NCBI GenBank assembly: GCA_948473115.1
Contig: CAOKWI010000045.1
Coordinates: 1 to 36,394 of the forward strand
DNA: 36,394 nt
Reading direction: 5' to 3'
DNA from: an uncultured Lachnospiraceae bacterium
Lineage (GTDB): Bacteria; Bacillota; Clostridia; Lachnospirales; Lachnospiraceae
Shown here: positions 1-7,511 of the stretch, in pieces
Position numbering within the stretch: position 1 is the first letter of the stretch
Layout of the letters: every line of letters begins with the position of its first letter
The notes under the pieces: model-generated
What the model was told of the DNA's origin: nothing
The model's database searches: none
Seen by the model: only the letters and a program-made list of their open reading frames with translations
Made by a program: the position numbers and the translations under genes

Positions 1-105
1 CCATGCCTTCATTATATCTTATCTATCTTTTTTTGAAAATTGATTTCCGTGCATCCGGACATTGCCACATTTTAGGAAAAACCTTAAAAACCGCAAAATG
101 TTTTA

Positions 106-135
106 TTGCCTATCCCCGCATATCTGTGCTACAAT
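106..135 (+). promoter_or_regulatory. Candidate sigma-A promoter for the small membrane protein gene
   Basis: A TTGCCT box at 106-111 and a TACAAT box at 130-135 are separated by 18 bases, about 50 bases upstream of the start codon at 186. The CAGGAGG ribosome binding site follows at about 170-177. Confidence 0.5.
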
Positions 136-185
136 AGAATCGTTAAAATCTGGGATCCCGAAAATCCTGACAGGAGGTTGTTCCT

Positions 186-662
186 ATGAAGCCATGGGTA
201 ATTACATTGATTATTATCGCCGCCGTACTGATAATTATAGGCGTTGTTCTATATTTTCTCGGAAAAAAGGCGCAGAAAAAGCAGGCAGAGCAGCAGGAAG
301 TGTTGAATGCAAACAAACAGACCGTTTCCATGCTCATCATAGATAAGAAGCGGATGAAAATACGGGACGCCGGACTGCCGCAGATCGTTATGGAACAGGT
401 GCCGAAGGCCATGAGGGGCTCCAAGCTTCCCATCGTCAAGGCCAAGATCGGCCCCCAGATCATGTCCCTGATCTGCGAGGATAAAATCTTTGATTCCGTT
501 CCCGTAAAGAAGGAAGTCAAGGCTGTTGTCAGCGGCATTTATGTGCTGGATGTCAAAGGACTTCACGGAAAGAAGGAAGTCCAGCCGGCCAAGAAAAAGA
601 GCCGTTTCAAACAGGCTCTGGAGGCAGCCCAGGAGAAAGCCGGCGCAAAGCCGGTGAAATAA
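186..662 (+). CDS. Small membrane-anchored protein of unknown function
   Basis: A 158-residue protein with one N-terminal hydrophobic segment (about residues 5-25, rich in Ile/Val/Leu) followed by a Lys/Gln-rich stretch, so probably anchored in the membrane with a soluble C-terminal part. The C-terminal tail is very basic (many Lys pairs). The start is supported by CAGGAGG seven to eight bases upstream and by a candidate promoter at 106-135. I recognise no enzymatic motif. The residues between 45 and 125 look like one folded domain. It stands alone, with a terminator-like hairpin just downstream, and converges on the leftward YolD-like gene. Function unknown. Confidence 0.8.
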   Translation: MKPWVITLIIIAAVLIIIGVVLYFLGKKAQKKQAEQQEVLNANKQTVSMLIIDKKRMKIRDAGLPQIVMEQVPKAMRGSKLPIVKAKIGPQIMSLICEDKIFDSVPVKKEVKAVVSGIYVLDVKGLHGKKEVQPAKKKSRFKQALEAAQEKAGAKPVK

Positions 663-695
663 GAAGGCGGCCGGCGCAGTTTCCCATAAGCCAAA

Positions 696-739
696 GGATC
701 CTCACCGCGATCAGATCAGATCGCGCGCGGATTCTTTTT
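696..739 (+). terminator. Intrinsic terminator between convergent genes
   Basis: A GC-rich imperfect hairpin (GGATCC...CGCGATC paired with GATCGCG...GGATTC) is followed by a T-rich run. It lies between the rightward gene ending at 662 and the leftward gene ending at 753. Confidence 0.6.
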
Positions 740-752
740 CCTTCCCATTCCT

Positions 753-1169
753 TCACAGTGCCTGGATGGAATACAGATATTCCACCGGAATGATTGTGCC
801 GTCCGTCAAAAGCACCCGGCGGTTGTATTCGTCCACCTTCTTTACCCTTCCGCGGATTGTCTCATAAGTCCCCCCGGCCTTTTTCCCGTCAGGCCGAAAA
901 CAGGTGACTTCTATTTCCGGTCTCTGCGACTGCCTTTCTTTGATCAGCCGCAGCTGTTCATCCAGCTCCTCTTTTCTGTCCTCGTCCAGCTCCACAAACG
1001 CATCCGTCAGCCTTGCCGTCTCCTGAATGGCGGCCTCATGCCCGGTGAGGGCGGCAAAAGAAGAAAACTGCGCCGCACGGTCTGCAAGGGGCATCTGCGG
1101 ATGTCTTGCGGATACCTGGTGGGGCAGGTCTATGATATCGTCATATGGATGCTCATTTACAAGGCTCAT
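753..1169 (-). CDS. YolD-like family protein
   Basis: A protein of 138 residues that matches the YolD-like pattern I know: an N-terminal DDIIDLPHQVSARHPQM segment, then LADRAAQFSSFAALTGHEAA, a helical middle, and a C-terminal small beta domain with GRVKKVDEYNRRV. YolD-like proteins are encoded next to Y-family polymerases of the UvrX/UmuC type and are thought to act like a UmuD-type partner. That fits here, since the polymerase lies two genes upstream in the same direction. I place the start at 1169 because GTAGGAGGG sits nine bases upstream. A longer in-frame ATG at 1244 would read through the end of the preceding gene. The gene starts 13 bases after the membrane-protein stop, so the three genes are probably one operon. 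Confidence 0.85.
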   Translation of the reverse strand: MSLVNEHPYDDIIDLPHQVSARHPQMPLADRAAQFSSFAALTGHEAAIQETARLTDAFVELDEDRKEELDEQLRLIKERQSQRPEIEVTCFRPDGKKAGGTYETIRGRVKKVDEYNRRVLLTDGTIIPVEYLYSIQAL

Positions 1170-1182
1170 TGATACCGCCCTC

Positions 1183-2499
1183 CTACTCCTTGCAGTCTTT
1201 TTCCTCCATATTTTTTTCTTCTGCGTCATCTTCCACCCTGCCAAAGACTTTTGCAGCTCCGGTCAGTATTGCAAACACACTGCCCGCCAGGATCCTGCAT
1301 GTGAACTGCCAATGCTGTTCCGAATGATTCTCCGTCACAAAAAACCATACAAACGAATACAATGCCAGCAGAATATATGGCACACCCTGCCTGAAAGATT
1401 TCCGCCTGCCCCGCGACCTCACCATTTCCCGTGCCAGCATAATCAGGATGGCCACAACAAGCATGACATAACACCAGTTGCCGTATACTTTCATATTTTC
1501 CAGGATGACGTGGGCAAATCCCTGCAGCCGCGAATAGCCTTCCGCACTGCCCGTCCTTACCACCAGATTATACAGCGCGTCCCTGACCGCGGAGCTGCCG
1601 GTGAGCAGATCCGTCAGCAGCCACTTTGCCGCCCATAATCCGATATATCCGCAGAACCACCGCACGCTGTAGTCGAACATCTTTCGAATATTGCCGCCCA
1701 AAGTCCCGCCGTGAAAATACAGATACACGCATAAAGGATAAACCAATGTGACCACCGGGTACGTGAGGAAATCAAAGTAGCATGCGGCCATCCCCGTTAT
1801 CAGGAAAAATTCGCCGTATATGCCTTTCCTGTCAAACCATTCGTCATATTTCAGCTGGATCAGAAGCGCAATCGTCATAACGTAATAGCAAATGCTCAAC
1901 GAAAGGGAAGCATAGGTACTTACGAAAAACAGAAACGGAAGCGACACCAGGAAAAACCTTGCAGGCAGGTACGCCTTTTTTTTACAGAAGCCAATTGCCA
2001 CACAGCCTGCCAGAAACAGCTGAACCGCTGAGTTTAACAGCCTGATTGTATTAAAGGTTGTGAGAAACAGCAGCGGTTTCAGCGCCAGCAGATACCCATG
2101 CCAATACCTGGAATACTCCACTTCCTGTGCCTGGGGTGTCCTTTCCAGGTAATCCTTCAGGGAACGTCCCGGTTCCCAGCCATCTTGCTCCGCGCAGGAC
2201 TCGCTGCGGTACATTTTTAATGTCTGCTCCAGCACACCATGCTCTTCCGATTCATAAATGGCATGCTCCAGCATCAGGCAGTCGGTGAAATTCCCCGTCA
2301 ATGTGGCTGTATATCCTTCCACCAGGATCTCGTCCGCAAATTCCTTCTCTATCATCTCCAGGGACCAGTATACATGCTCCCGCATAGGGTCCGTAGGCAA
2401 TAGATGAACCAGCAGCAGTGCGATCAGCCCCAGCACGGCGCCTGCCACAATCAGTCCCGCATCCCTCATAGCCGTGACAAAAAATGTCTTTCCCTTCAT
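1183..2499 (-). CDS. Polytopic membrane protein of unknown function between polymerase and YolD-like genes
   Basis: A 438-residue protein with an N-terminal membrane segment (about 12-33), a soluble loop of roughly 110 residues containing the only Asp/Glu-rich stretch, and then about eight to nine hydrophobic helices up to residue 415. The C-terminal tail is highly acidic. The topology (one helix, large outside loop, many helices) and the NHSEQHWQFTCR motif before the last helix resemble membrane glycosyltransferases of the GT-C or GtrII style, but I see no diagnostic catalytic motif, so this is only a resemblance. Its ATG overlaps the polymerase stop codon (ATGA at 2496-2499), so it is translationally coupled to the polymerase. 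A membrane protein between a Y-family polymerase and YolD is unusual. Confidence 0.75.
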   Translation of the reverse strand: MKGKTFFVTAMRDAGLIVAGAVLGLIALLLVHLLPTDPMREHVYWSLEMIEKEFADEILVEGYTATLTGNFTDCLMLEHAIYESEEHGVLEQTLKMYRSESCAEQDGWEPGRSLKDYLERTPQAQEVEYSRYWHGYLLALKPLLFLTTFNTIRLLNSAVQLFLAGCVAIGFCKKKAYLPARFFLVSLPFLFFVSTYASLSLSICYYVMTIALLIQLKYDEWFDRKGIYGEFFLITGMAACYFDFLTYPVVTLVYPLCVYLYFHGGTLGGNIRKMFDYSVRWFCGYIGLWAAKWLLTDLLTGSSAVRDALYNLVVRTGSAEGYSRLQGFAHVILENMKVYGNWCYVMLVVAILIMLAREMVRSRGRRKSFRQGVPYILLALYSFVWFFVTENHSEQHWQFTCRILAGSVFAILTGAAKVFGRVEDDAEEKNMEEKDCKE

Positions 2500-4025
2500 G
2501 CCTTATGCCCTCCTATCTGCCGGTTGCGTTCCATGGTAGTGGCGCCCTCCTGCAGATTCATGCCCTTCAGTATGGCATTCTTCCCGTATTTCTTCTTCAC
2601 GGACAGTACGGCTTCCTGCAGCTTCCTCTCCTTTGCCAGCTTCGCCTCCTCGGTCTCCTTCTCTTTTTCCAGCGCCCCATAATCCGTAAACAGCTCCAGC
2701 TGCTCATACTGCCCTGAATCTCCGGCTTTCGCCTCGTCCACCAGATGATTTGCCGCCAGTGTAACCCGCCGCACAAGCAGGTCCGGATTCATGATACGGT
2801 CATACAGCCCCAGGACGGCGTCCGTGATGATCCCGGTGGAGGAGGTAAGGCGGTCCAGATTGACCGTCCCGTGGGCATGTTTGGGAACCCGCCTGCCGTA
2901 ACGATCCGTTGTGACCTCCCCCTTATACCGACTTCTGATTCCGGGATCGGCGAGATTTTCTATATCATAACCGACAGTGAGCGTCAGCTGGTCCGTCACC
3001 AGCCTCTTTTCCACAAGATCCAATACAAGCAGGTCTGTCATTTCGTGCACAATCAGCCTTGCCCTCCCAAAATCATAGGGACATTGCAGCACCTGCCCGG
3101 AACTGATGCAGTTGGTTTCCGGCTTGTACGCCTTAACCAGATCCATGGTGACCGGTTCCCAGCCCCATGCATGGTCTATGAGAAGCTCCGCGTTGACCCC
3201 GAAGAGCTGATACAGAAGTTCCTCATTATAATAATCCCCGTCCCTGCCCAGGGAACACCGGGCAATATCGCCCATGGTAAACAGCCCGACCTCTTCCAGG
3301 CGTCTGCGGTATCCCTGTCCCACCCGCCAGAAATCCGTGAGCGGCCTGTGGCTCCACAGCTGCCTGCGGTAACTCATCTCATCCAGCTGTGCAATCCGGA
3401 CGCCGTTATCGTCCGGAGCCACATGCTTTGCCACAATATCCATTGCCACCTTGCACAGGTACAGGTTCGTACCGATTCCCGCGGTGGCGGTAATGCCCGT
3501 AGTGTCAAGGACCTCCTTTACCATCTTCGACGCCAGTTCCCTTGCCGTCATCCGGTAGGTTTGCAGATATCGGGACACATCCAGGAAAACTTCATCAATG
3601 GAATAAACATGGATATCCTCCGGGGCAATATACTTTAAATATATGTTATAAATAATGGTGCTGTATTCCATATAGAAGGCCATCCGGGGCGGTGCCACGA
3701 TATAGGCTGCTTCCAGTTCCGGATGCTCCCGCAGCTCCGGGGCATGGCAGGAAGCACCGGCAAACCGCCTGCCAGGCGCCTTTTCCCGGCGTTCCATATT
3801 GACTTCCTTCACCCTCTGCACCACTTCAAACAGCCTTGCCCTGCCGGGAATGCCATATGCTTTCAGGGACGGGGAAACCGCCAGACATATCGTCTTTTCC
3901 GTCCTCGCGGCATCCGCTACCACCAGATTCGTGGCAAGCGGATCCAGCTGCCGTTCCACACACTCCACAGAAGCGTAAAAGGACTTCAGGTCGATGGCTA
4001 TATAGGTATACTGCTGTTCACTCAT
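2496..4025 (-). CDS. Y-family DNA polymerase (UvrX/UmuC-like)
   Basis: A 509-residue translesion DNA polymerase. The palm motif IDLKSFYASVE (catalytic Asp12) is at residues 11-21, and SIDEVFLDV with the second catalytic acidic pair (Asp144, Glu145) is at about 142-150. The helix-hairpin region around FWRVGQGYRRRLEEVGLFTMGDIA and a little-finger domain (about 310-430) follow. The long C-terminal region and the YolD-like gene in the same run point to the Firmicutes UvrX/YqjW branch rather than classic DinB. Start chosen at 4025: AGGGAGGAACA lies directly upstream. The in-frame ATG at 4046 would use that ribosome binding site as coding sequence. No LexA/DinR box was evident just upstream. The gene follows clpX with about 100 bases between. 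Confidence 0.9.
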   Translation of the reverse strand: MSEQQYTYIAIDLKSFYASVECVERQLDPLATNLVVADAARTEKTICLAVSPSLKAYGIPGRARLFEVVQRVKEVNMERREKAPGRRFAGASCHAPELREHPELEAAYIVAPPRMAFYMEYSTIIYNIYLKYIAPEDIHVYSIDEVFLDVSRYLQTYRMTARELASKMVKEVLDTTGITATAGIGTNLYLCKVAMDIVAKHVAPDDNGVRIAQLDEMSYRRQLWSHRPLTDFWRVGQGYRRRLEEVGLFTMGDIARCSLGRDGDYYNEELLYQLFGVNAELLIDHAWGWEPVTMDLVKAYKPETNCISSGQVLQCPYDFGRARLIVHEMTDLLVLDLVEKRLVTDQLTLTVGYDIENLADPGIRSRYKGEVTTDRYGRRVPKHAHGTVNLDRLTSSTGIITDAVLGLYDRIMNPDLLVRRVTLAANHLVDEAKAGDSGQYEQLELFTDYGALEKEKETEEAKLAKERKLQEAVLSVKKKYGKNAILKGMNLQEGATTMERNRQIGGHKA

Positions 4026-4077
4026 TGTTCCTCCCTCTGCCATCAAAAATGCACGCCCAAGCCAAAAATCAGAATGG

Positions 4078-4111
4078 AAAGGCGAAGCACCTCCCGCAGC
4101 GCCCCGCCTTT
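4078..4111 (-). terminator. Possible weak terminator after the clpX-like gene
   Basis: AAAGGCG at 4078-4084 pairs with CGCCTTT at 4105-4111 around a GC-rich loop, just past the ClpX stop at 4123. The U-tract on the leftward strand is delayed and interrupted, so read-through into the polymerase gene is possible. Confidence 0.3.
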
Positions 4112-4122
4112 CGACACAACAT

Positions 4123-5619
4123 TCACTCCTCCACAGGAGTGATCTTCAGTTTATCCATATCCTCCAGCGTCTGGTTGCTCCGGATATCAATAATGGGTCC
4201 GCCGGTGCCCTCGATGTATTCCCTGGTGATGGTGACTCGGCCGATATTGTCATCCTTGGGGATCTCATACATGATATCCAGCATAAATTCCTCAATGATG
4301 GAACGCAGAGCCCTGGCACCGGTCTCACGCTTCATGGCCTTCTCCGCTATGGCATCCAGTGCCTCATCCGTAAATTCCAGCTTTACCTCGTCCAGCTCCA
4401 GCAGCTTCTGATATTGCTTTAAAATAGCATTCTTAGGCTCCTTCAGGATTTTTACCATCATTTCCTTGGTAAGGCCGTCCAATGTGTAAATAATGGGCAG
4501 ACGTCCGATAAACTCAGGGATCATGCCGAATTTCCTGATATCCTCCACCGTCACCTTGGACAACAGGTTCCTGTCCTTATCATACTTGTCCTTTAACTCC
4601 GAATTAAAGCCAATGGAGGCCGTCTTGGTCAGGCGCTCCTTGATGATCTCCTCCAGGTCAGGGAAGGCGCCGCCGCAGATAAACAAAATATTGCGGGTAT
4701 TGACCGTAGCCAGAGGAACCATGGCATTCTTGCTGTTGGCTCCCACGGGAACTTCCACCTCCGCTCCCTCCAGCAGCTTCAGCATACCCTGCTGCACGCT
4801 TTCGCCGCTGACGTCGCGGGTATTCGTGTTTTTCTTCTTGGCAATCTTGTCGATCTCATCAATAAAGATAATGCCCTGTTCCGCCTTTTCCACATCATTG
4901 TCCGCAGCCGCCAGCAGCTTGGACACCACGCTTTCAATATCGTCGCCGATATAGCCCGCCTCCGTAAGCGAGGTAGCATCCGCAATGGCAAGGGGCACGT
5001 CCAGAAGCCTTGCCAGGGTCTTGACCAGATATGTCTTGCCGCTTCCCGTGGGGCCGATCATCAGCATATTGGACTTCTCAATCTCAATCTCATCCATGGT
5101 GTTCGTGGCAACCCGCTTATAATGATTATATACTGCCACGGAAATCACCTTTTTCGCCTGCTCCTGCCCCACCACATACTCGTCCAGGCTGGCCTTGATC
5201 TTATGGGGCGCAGGAATATCCTTGATATTCAGGACTGGCTGGCTGCCCTCTTTCTTTTTCTTTTTTTTCAGTTTCTGCTTGTTGGGGATTCCGCCGTCTC
5301 CCTGCAGATCCGCCAGGTTCACAAAGCTGATATTCGGAATGCCGCCCTGCTTCGTGATCTGATCCAGTTCATTCTGGAAACGGGGATCATGGAGCAGCCC
5401 CTGGTAATCAAACTGACTGACCGTCTCCATGGTCTTATGCATACAGTCATCGCAGACACAGATATTGTTGGGCAGCTTAAACATCTTTCCCGCCTTGCTC
5501 TCCGGCCTGCGGCACACGAAGCACACATCCTCATAATCGCTGTTTTTATTTTCCTCCTCGGAGATGATTTTCTTCTCCCCGGATTTTATATCGTCATTTT
5601 CATTGTAATTGTCTGACAT
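4123..5619 (-). CDS. clpX: Divergent ClpX-type AAA+ unfoldase with long N-terminal linker
   Basis: A 498-residue ATP-dependent unfoldase of the ClpX family, which hands substrates to ClpP. Visible parts: a four-Cys zinc finger (C33, C36, C56, C59); a Lys-rich linker (about 110-135) longer than in standard ClpX; Walker A GPTGSGKT (189-196); pore loop GYIG (222-225); Walker B IIFIDEID (250-257); ClpP-docking IGF (336-338); the sensor region PEFIGRLP; and sensor 2 GARALRS. It is about 75 residues longer than usual ClpX. The loop that normally reads GGRKHP before the ICGGAF segment is replaced by VGANSKNAMVP (292-302), so the RKH substrate-engaging loop is not recognisable. It is not next to clpP or tig, which suggests a second, specialised ClpX rather than the housekeeping copy. 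The ATG is preceded by GGGGGACAT and a good promoter. Confidence 0.9.
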   Translation of the reverse strand: MSDNYNENDDIKSGEKKIISEEENKNSDYEDVCFVCRRPESKAGKMFKLPNNICVCDDCMHKTMETVSQFDYQGLLHDPRFQNELDQITKQGGIPNISFVNLADLQGDGGIPNKQKLKKKKKKEGSQPVLNIKDIPAPHKIKASLDEYVVGQEQAKKVISVAVYNHYKRVATNTMDEIEIEKSNMLMIGPTGSGKTYLVKTLARLLDVPLAIADATSLTEAGYIGDDIESVVSKLLAAADNDVEKAEQGIIFIDEIDKIAKKKNTNTRDVSGESVQQGMLKLLEGAEVEVPVGANSKNAMVPLATVNTRNILFICGGAFPDLEEIIKERLTKTASIGFNSELKDKYDKDRNLLSKVTVEDIRKFGMIPEFIGRLPIIYTLDGLTKEMMVKILKEPKNAILKQYQKLLELDEVKLEFTDEALDAIAEKAMKRETGARALRSIIEEFMLDIMYEIPKDDNIGRVTITREYIEGTGGPIIDIRSNQTLEDMDKLKITPVEE

Positions 5620-5664
5620 ATGTCCCCCATCCTCAGCTTCTTTATTGTGCGTAATCCTGATATG

Positions 5665-5693
5665 AGTATACTTGAAAATCCCGTCAGATACAA
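5665..5693 (-). promoter_or_regulatory. Promoter of the clpX-like gene
   Basis: On the leftward strand TTGTAT (5688-5693) and TATACT (5665-5670) are separated by exactly 17 bases, 46 bases before the start codon at 5619. Confidence 0.55.
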
Positions 5694-5699
5694 GTGAAC

Positions 5700-6019
5700 T
5701 TTTTCTAAACTCAAGGTAATTTGTAACAGTTCAGCCATGCGGCAATTTCCAGGAAAAGAACCGGAGACGGAAACCGCTTTACACCTGCTTAATAAAAAGG
5801 TACTATTATATCAATAAGGCTGCGGCATATTTCCTTATGCGGCTGTGTGCATCATTTGATACTGAGCGGTCAGTCTTTTTGGCCGCTAGTGCGCTGACAT
5901 GTTCATTTTTGAACTAATGGCGCAGGATAAATTTTCATCGTAGTTTATCTCAAATGCATCGTCTGAATACAGAAGTTCTGTGGACGAAATGATAAGACCA
6001 TATACGAGGGGGTTTTTAA
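5700..6019. other. Intergenic stretch between divergent clpX-like and DUF805 genes
   Basis: About 320 bases without a convincing gene. It holds two small imperfect hairpins (around 5819-5846, arms GCGGCATA and TATGCGGC; and 5867-5889, arms AGCGGTC and GGCCGCT). No clear -35/-10 pair for the rightward gene could be fixed. A short rightward reading frame from 5980 overlaps the DUF805 gene and lacks a better ribosome site. Confidence 0.4.
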
Positions 6020-6547
6020 TTGAAGAACATATTACTGCCCATATGGGACATTATAAAAAAACTGTTTCATTGGAGGGGACGCTTGTCCATAACAGGATAT
6101 TGGAGGGCTCGGCTTATAGGGTTTGCCATAGATCTTTTATGGATTGGCGGGATCTTTATGCTTGTCAGACCACATATGTCTGTAATACGGACCTGTCTTT
6201 TCTATATTTTCCTTCTCTGGAGGATCCCGCATTTCATTATTTTCCGTTTTGCCGCCATAAAGCGGTATCATGATTCCGGCAAACCCGGATGGCTGGCATT
6301 GATCCTGGATGGCCTGGGATATCCCCTGGCCATAATCAGCGTTTGTCTGTTTATCCTGCTGTTCCTTCTTTTCGGCCTGGGTGCACCGATAGAAAATATT
6401 CTGCCGCTGATCTTGATCTGGCTGATAAGCGGCATCTTGGGCGGTATTTTCTGTATTATCAATATCATACTGCTTTCGCGCAGGTCTGACCCATATGATA
6501 ACGCCTATGGGAACCCGCCAGACAGCAGCAAAAAGCATTCAGCCTGA
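6020..6547 (+). CDS. DUF805-type membrane protein
   Basis: A 175-residue membrane protein that starts with TTG. The start is supported by CGAGGGGG about eight bases upstream and by the family alignment beginning with a Trp-Arg-Gly-Arg segment. The hallmarks of DUF805 are visible: RGRLSITGYWRA near residue 19, IKRYHDSGKPGWLAL near residue 80, then several hydrophobic helices and a C-terminal segment ending in NAYGNPP, like the usual NRYG-P ending. DUF805 proteins are small inner-membrane proteins of unknown role. The gene stands alone between two outward-facing transcription units. Confidence 0.8.
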   Translation: MKNILLPIWDIIKKLFHWRGRLSITGYWRARLIGFAIDLLWIGGIFMLVRPHMSVIRTCLFYIFLLWRIPHFIIFRFAAIKRYHDSGKPGWLALILDGLGYPLAIISVCLFILLFLLFGLGAPIENILPLILIWLISGILGGIFCIINIILLSRRSDPYDNAYGNPPDSSKKHSA

Positions 6548-6629
6548 CTTTTCAGATACCCAGGCTGCCGATTATTTGGCACAGGAAAGCTGATTTTGGC
6601 GGAATGGCTTTGCATTACGCAGCAATTGA

Positions 6630-6650
6630 CCCCCAGGCTATGCCTGGGGG
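6630..6650. repeat. Perfect hairpin after the DUF805 gene
   Basis: CCCCCAGGC (6630-6638) and GCCTGGGGG (6642-6650) form a perfect nine-base-pair stem with a three-base loop. No T-run follows, so it may be an RNA-stabilising or attenuation hairpin rather than a strict terminator. Confidence 0.6.
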
Positions 6651-6711
6651 CCAATGTTTCATTTGACAGGGAACCGCGCCTTAGCTGGGGAAGAATGCAA
6701 AGCCTTCTTCC

Positions 6712-6736
6712 AAGCGCTTCGAAGAAGCGCTTTTTT
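6712..6736 (+). terminator. Intrinsic terminator between DUF805 gene and hsp20
   Basis: AAGCGCTTC (6712-6720), loop GAA, then GAAGCGCTT (6724-6732), followed by six T bases (6731-6736). This is a textbook hairpin plus U-tract for rightward transcription. It also lies just past the leftward hsp20 stop at 6735. Confidence 0.8.
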
Positions 6737-7172
6737 ATCCTGTAATGGAAATATACTTCTTTTCCTCAACAGGCTTTTCAATGTGCTTGGGCACGTTCAT
6801 GATCAGGACGCCATTCTCAAACCTGGCCGAGATATCCTCCTGCTGAACTTCCTTGCCCACATAAAAGCTTCTGCTGCAGGTACCGTAGAATCTCTCTCTC
6901 CTGATATACTCCTTATTGCCGGTGTCCTCCACGGTGCTCTCGTTCTTTGCGGTGATGACGAGATACCCATCCTTGAGTTCAGCCTGCACATCCTCCTTCT
7001 TGTATCCAGGAAGGTCGATGTTGATCTCGTAATCATTTTCCGATTCCTTGATATCGGTCTTCATGATACTGTTGGACGGTGCGGGATATCTCATATTATT
7101 TCTCGCAGATCCGTTCAAATCTCCGAAAAAGTCATCAAGTAAGCTTTCTCCAAAAATACTGGGCATTAACAT
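6735..7172 (-). CDS. hsp20: Small heat-shock protein, Hsp20/alpha-crystallin family
   Basis: A 145-residue ATP-independent chaperone that holds unfolding proteins. The N-terminal arm (MLMPSIFGESLLDDFFGD) is typical. The alpha-crystallin domain runs from about 35 to 140, with INIDLPGYKKEDV and the hallmark FENGVLIMNVPK near the C-terminus. Length and layout are normal for the family. The start has AAGGAGG eight bases upstream. A promoter and a perfect CIRCE operator lie 110-150 bases upstream, so HrcA repression and heat induction are expected. Confidence 0.95.
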   Translation of the reverse strand: MLMPSIFGESLLDDFFGDLNGSARNNMRYPAPSNSIMKTDIKESENDYEINIDLPGYKKEDVQAELKDGYLVITAKNESTVEDTGNKEYIRRERFYGTCSRSFYVGKEVQQEDISARFENGVLIMNVPKHIEKPVEEKKYISITG

Positions 7173-7280
7173 AAGTCATTCCTCCTTGCTCCGTTTGAAA
7201 CTGTTTTAAAATCTGCGGCTGTATGCCGTGTTGGTTGATTGTTCCGGGAAGTTATATTGCTGTTCCTTCCTTATGGTTCT

Positions 7281-7309
7281 GTTATAGCACTTTTATTAGC
7301 ACTCGTCAA
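7281..7309 (-). promoter_or_regulatory. hsp20 promoter
   Basis: On the leftward strand TTGACG (7304-7309) and TATAAC (7281-7286) are spaced by 17 bases. The -35 box lies inside the CIRCE element, so HrcA binding would block RNA polymerase directly. Confidence 0.8.
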
Positions 7310-7322
7310 CAGTGAGTGCTAA
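7296..7322. promoter_or_regulatory. CIRCE operator (HrcA binding site)
   Basis: TTAGCACTC (7296-7304), nine bases, GAGTGCTAA (7314-7322): a perfect match to the CIRCE consensus. HrcA binds this in heat-shock genes of Firmicutes. The hrcA gene itself is not in the window. Confidence 0.97.
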
Positions 7323-7402
7323 TAATTTATGGTTTGTTTATATTTCATATCTTTTTTATAATTATGATACTGCTTAACAGTTAAAATTTCCGAGCAACCT
7401 GA

Positions 7403-7464
7403 CTACATAACGCCAGTTGTATAGGTTTAACCAGTGCCGTACGGTAAATTCAGGCGTTACGTAG
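7403..7464. repeat. Inverted repeat with 38-base loop
   Basis: CTACATAACGCC (7403-7414) and GGCGTTACGTAG (7453-7464) are complementary over 12 bases with one mismatch. It sits between the end of the AraC-type gene (7512) and the hsp20 control region. It could be a terminator-like structure for the leftward operon, or the ends of a tiny remnant element. No target duplication was seen. Confidence 0.5.
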
Positions 7465-7511
7465 TATAGCATACGCAGTTCTGCTGTGTTTATTCATACC
7501 AAATCGGCAAT

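Noticed and set aside
6630..6650. Hairpin at 6630-6650 called as a terminator
   Set aside because: No T-run follows; the better terminator is at 6712-6736.
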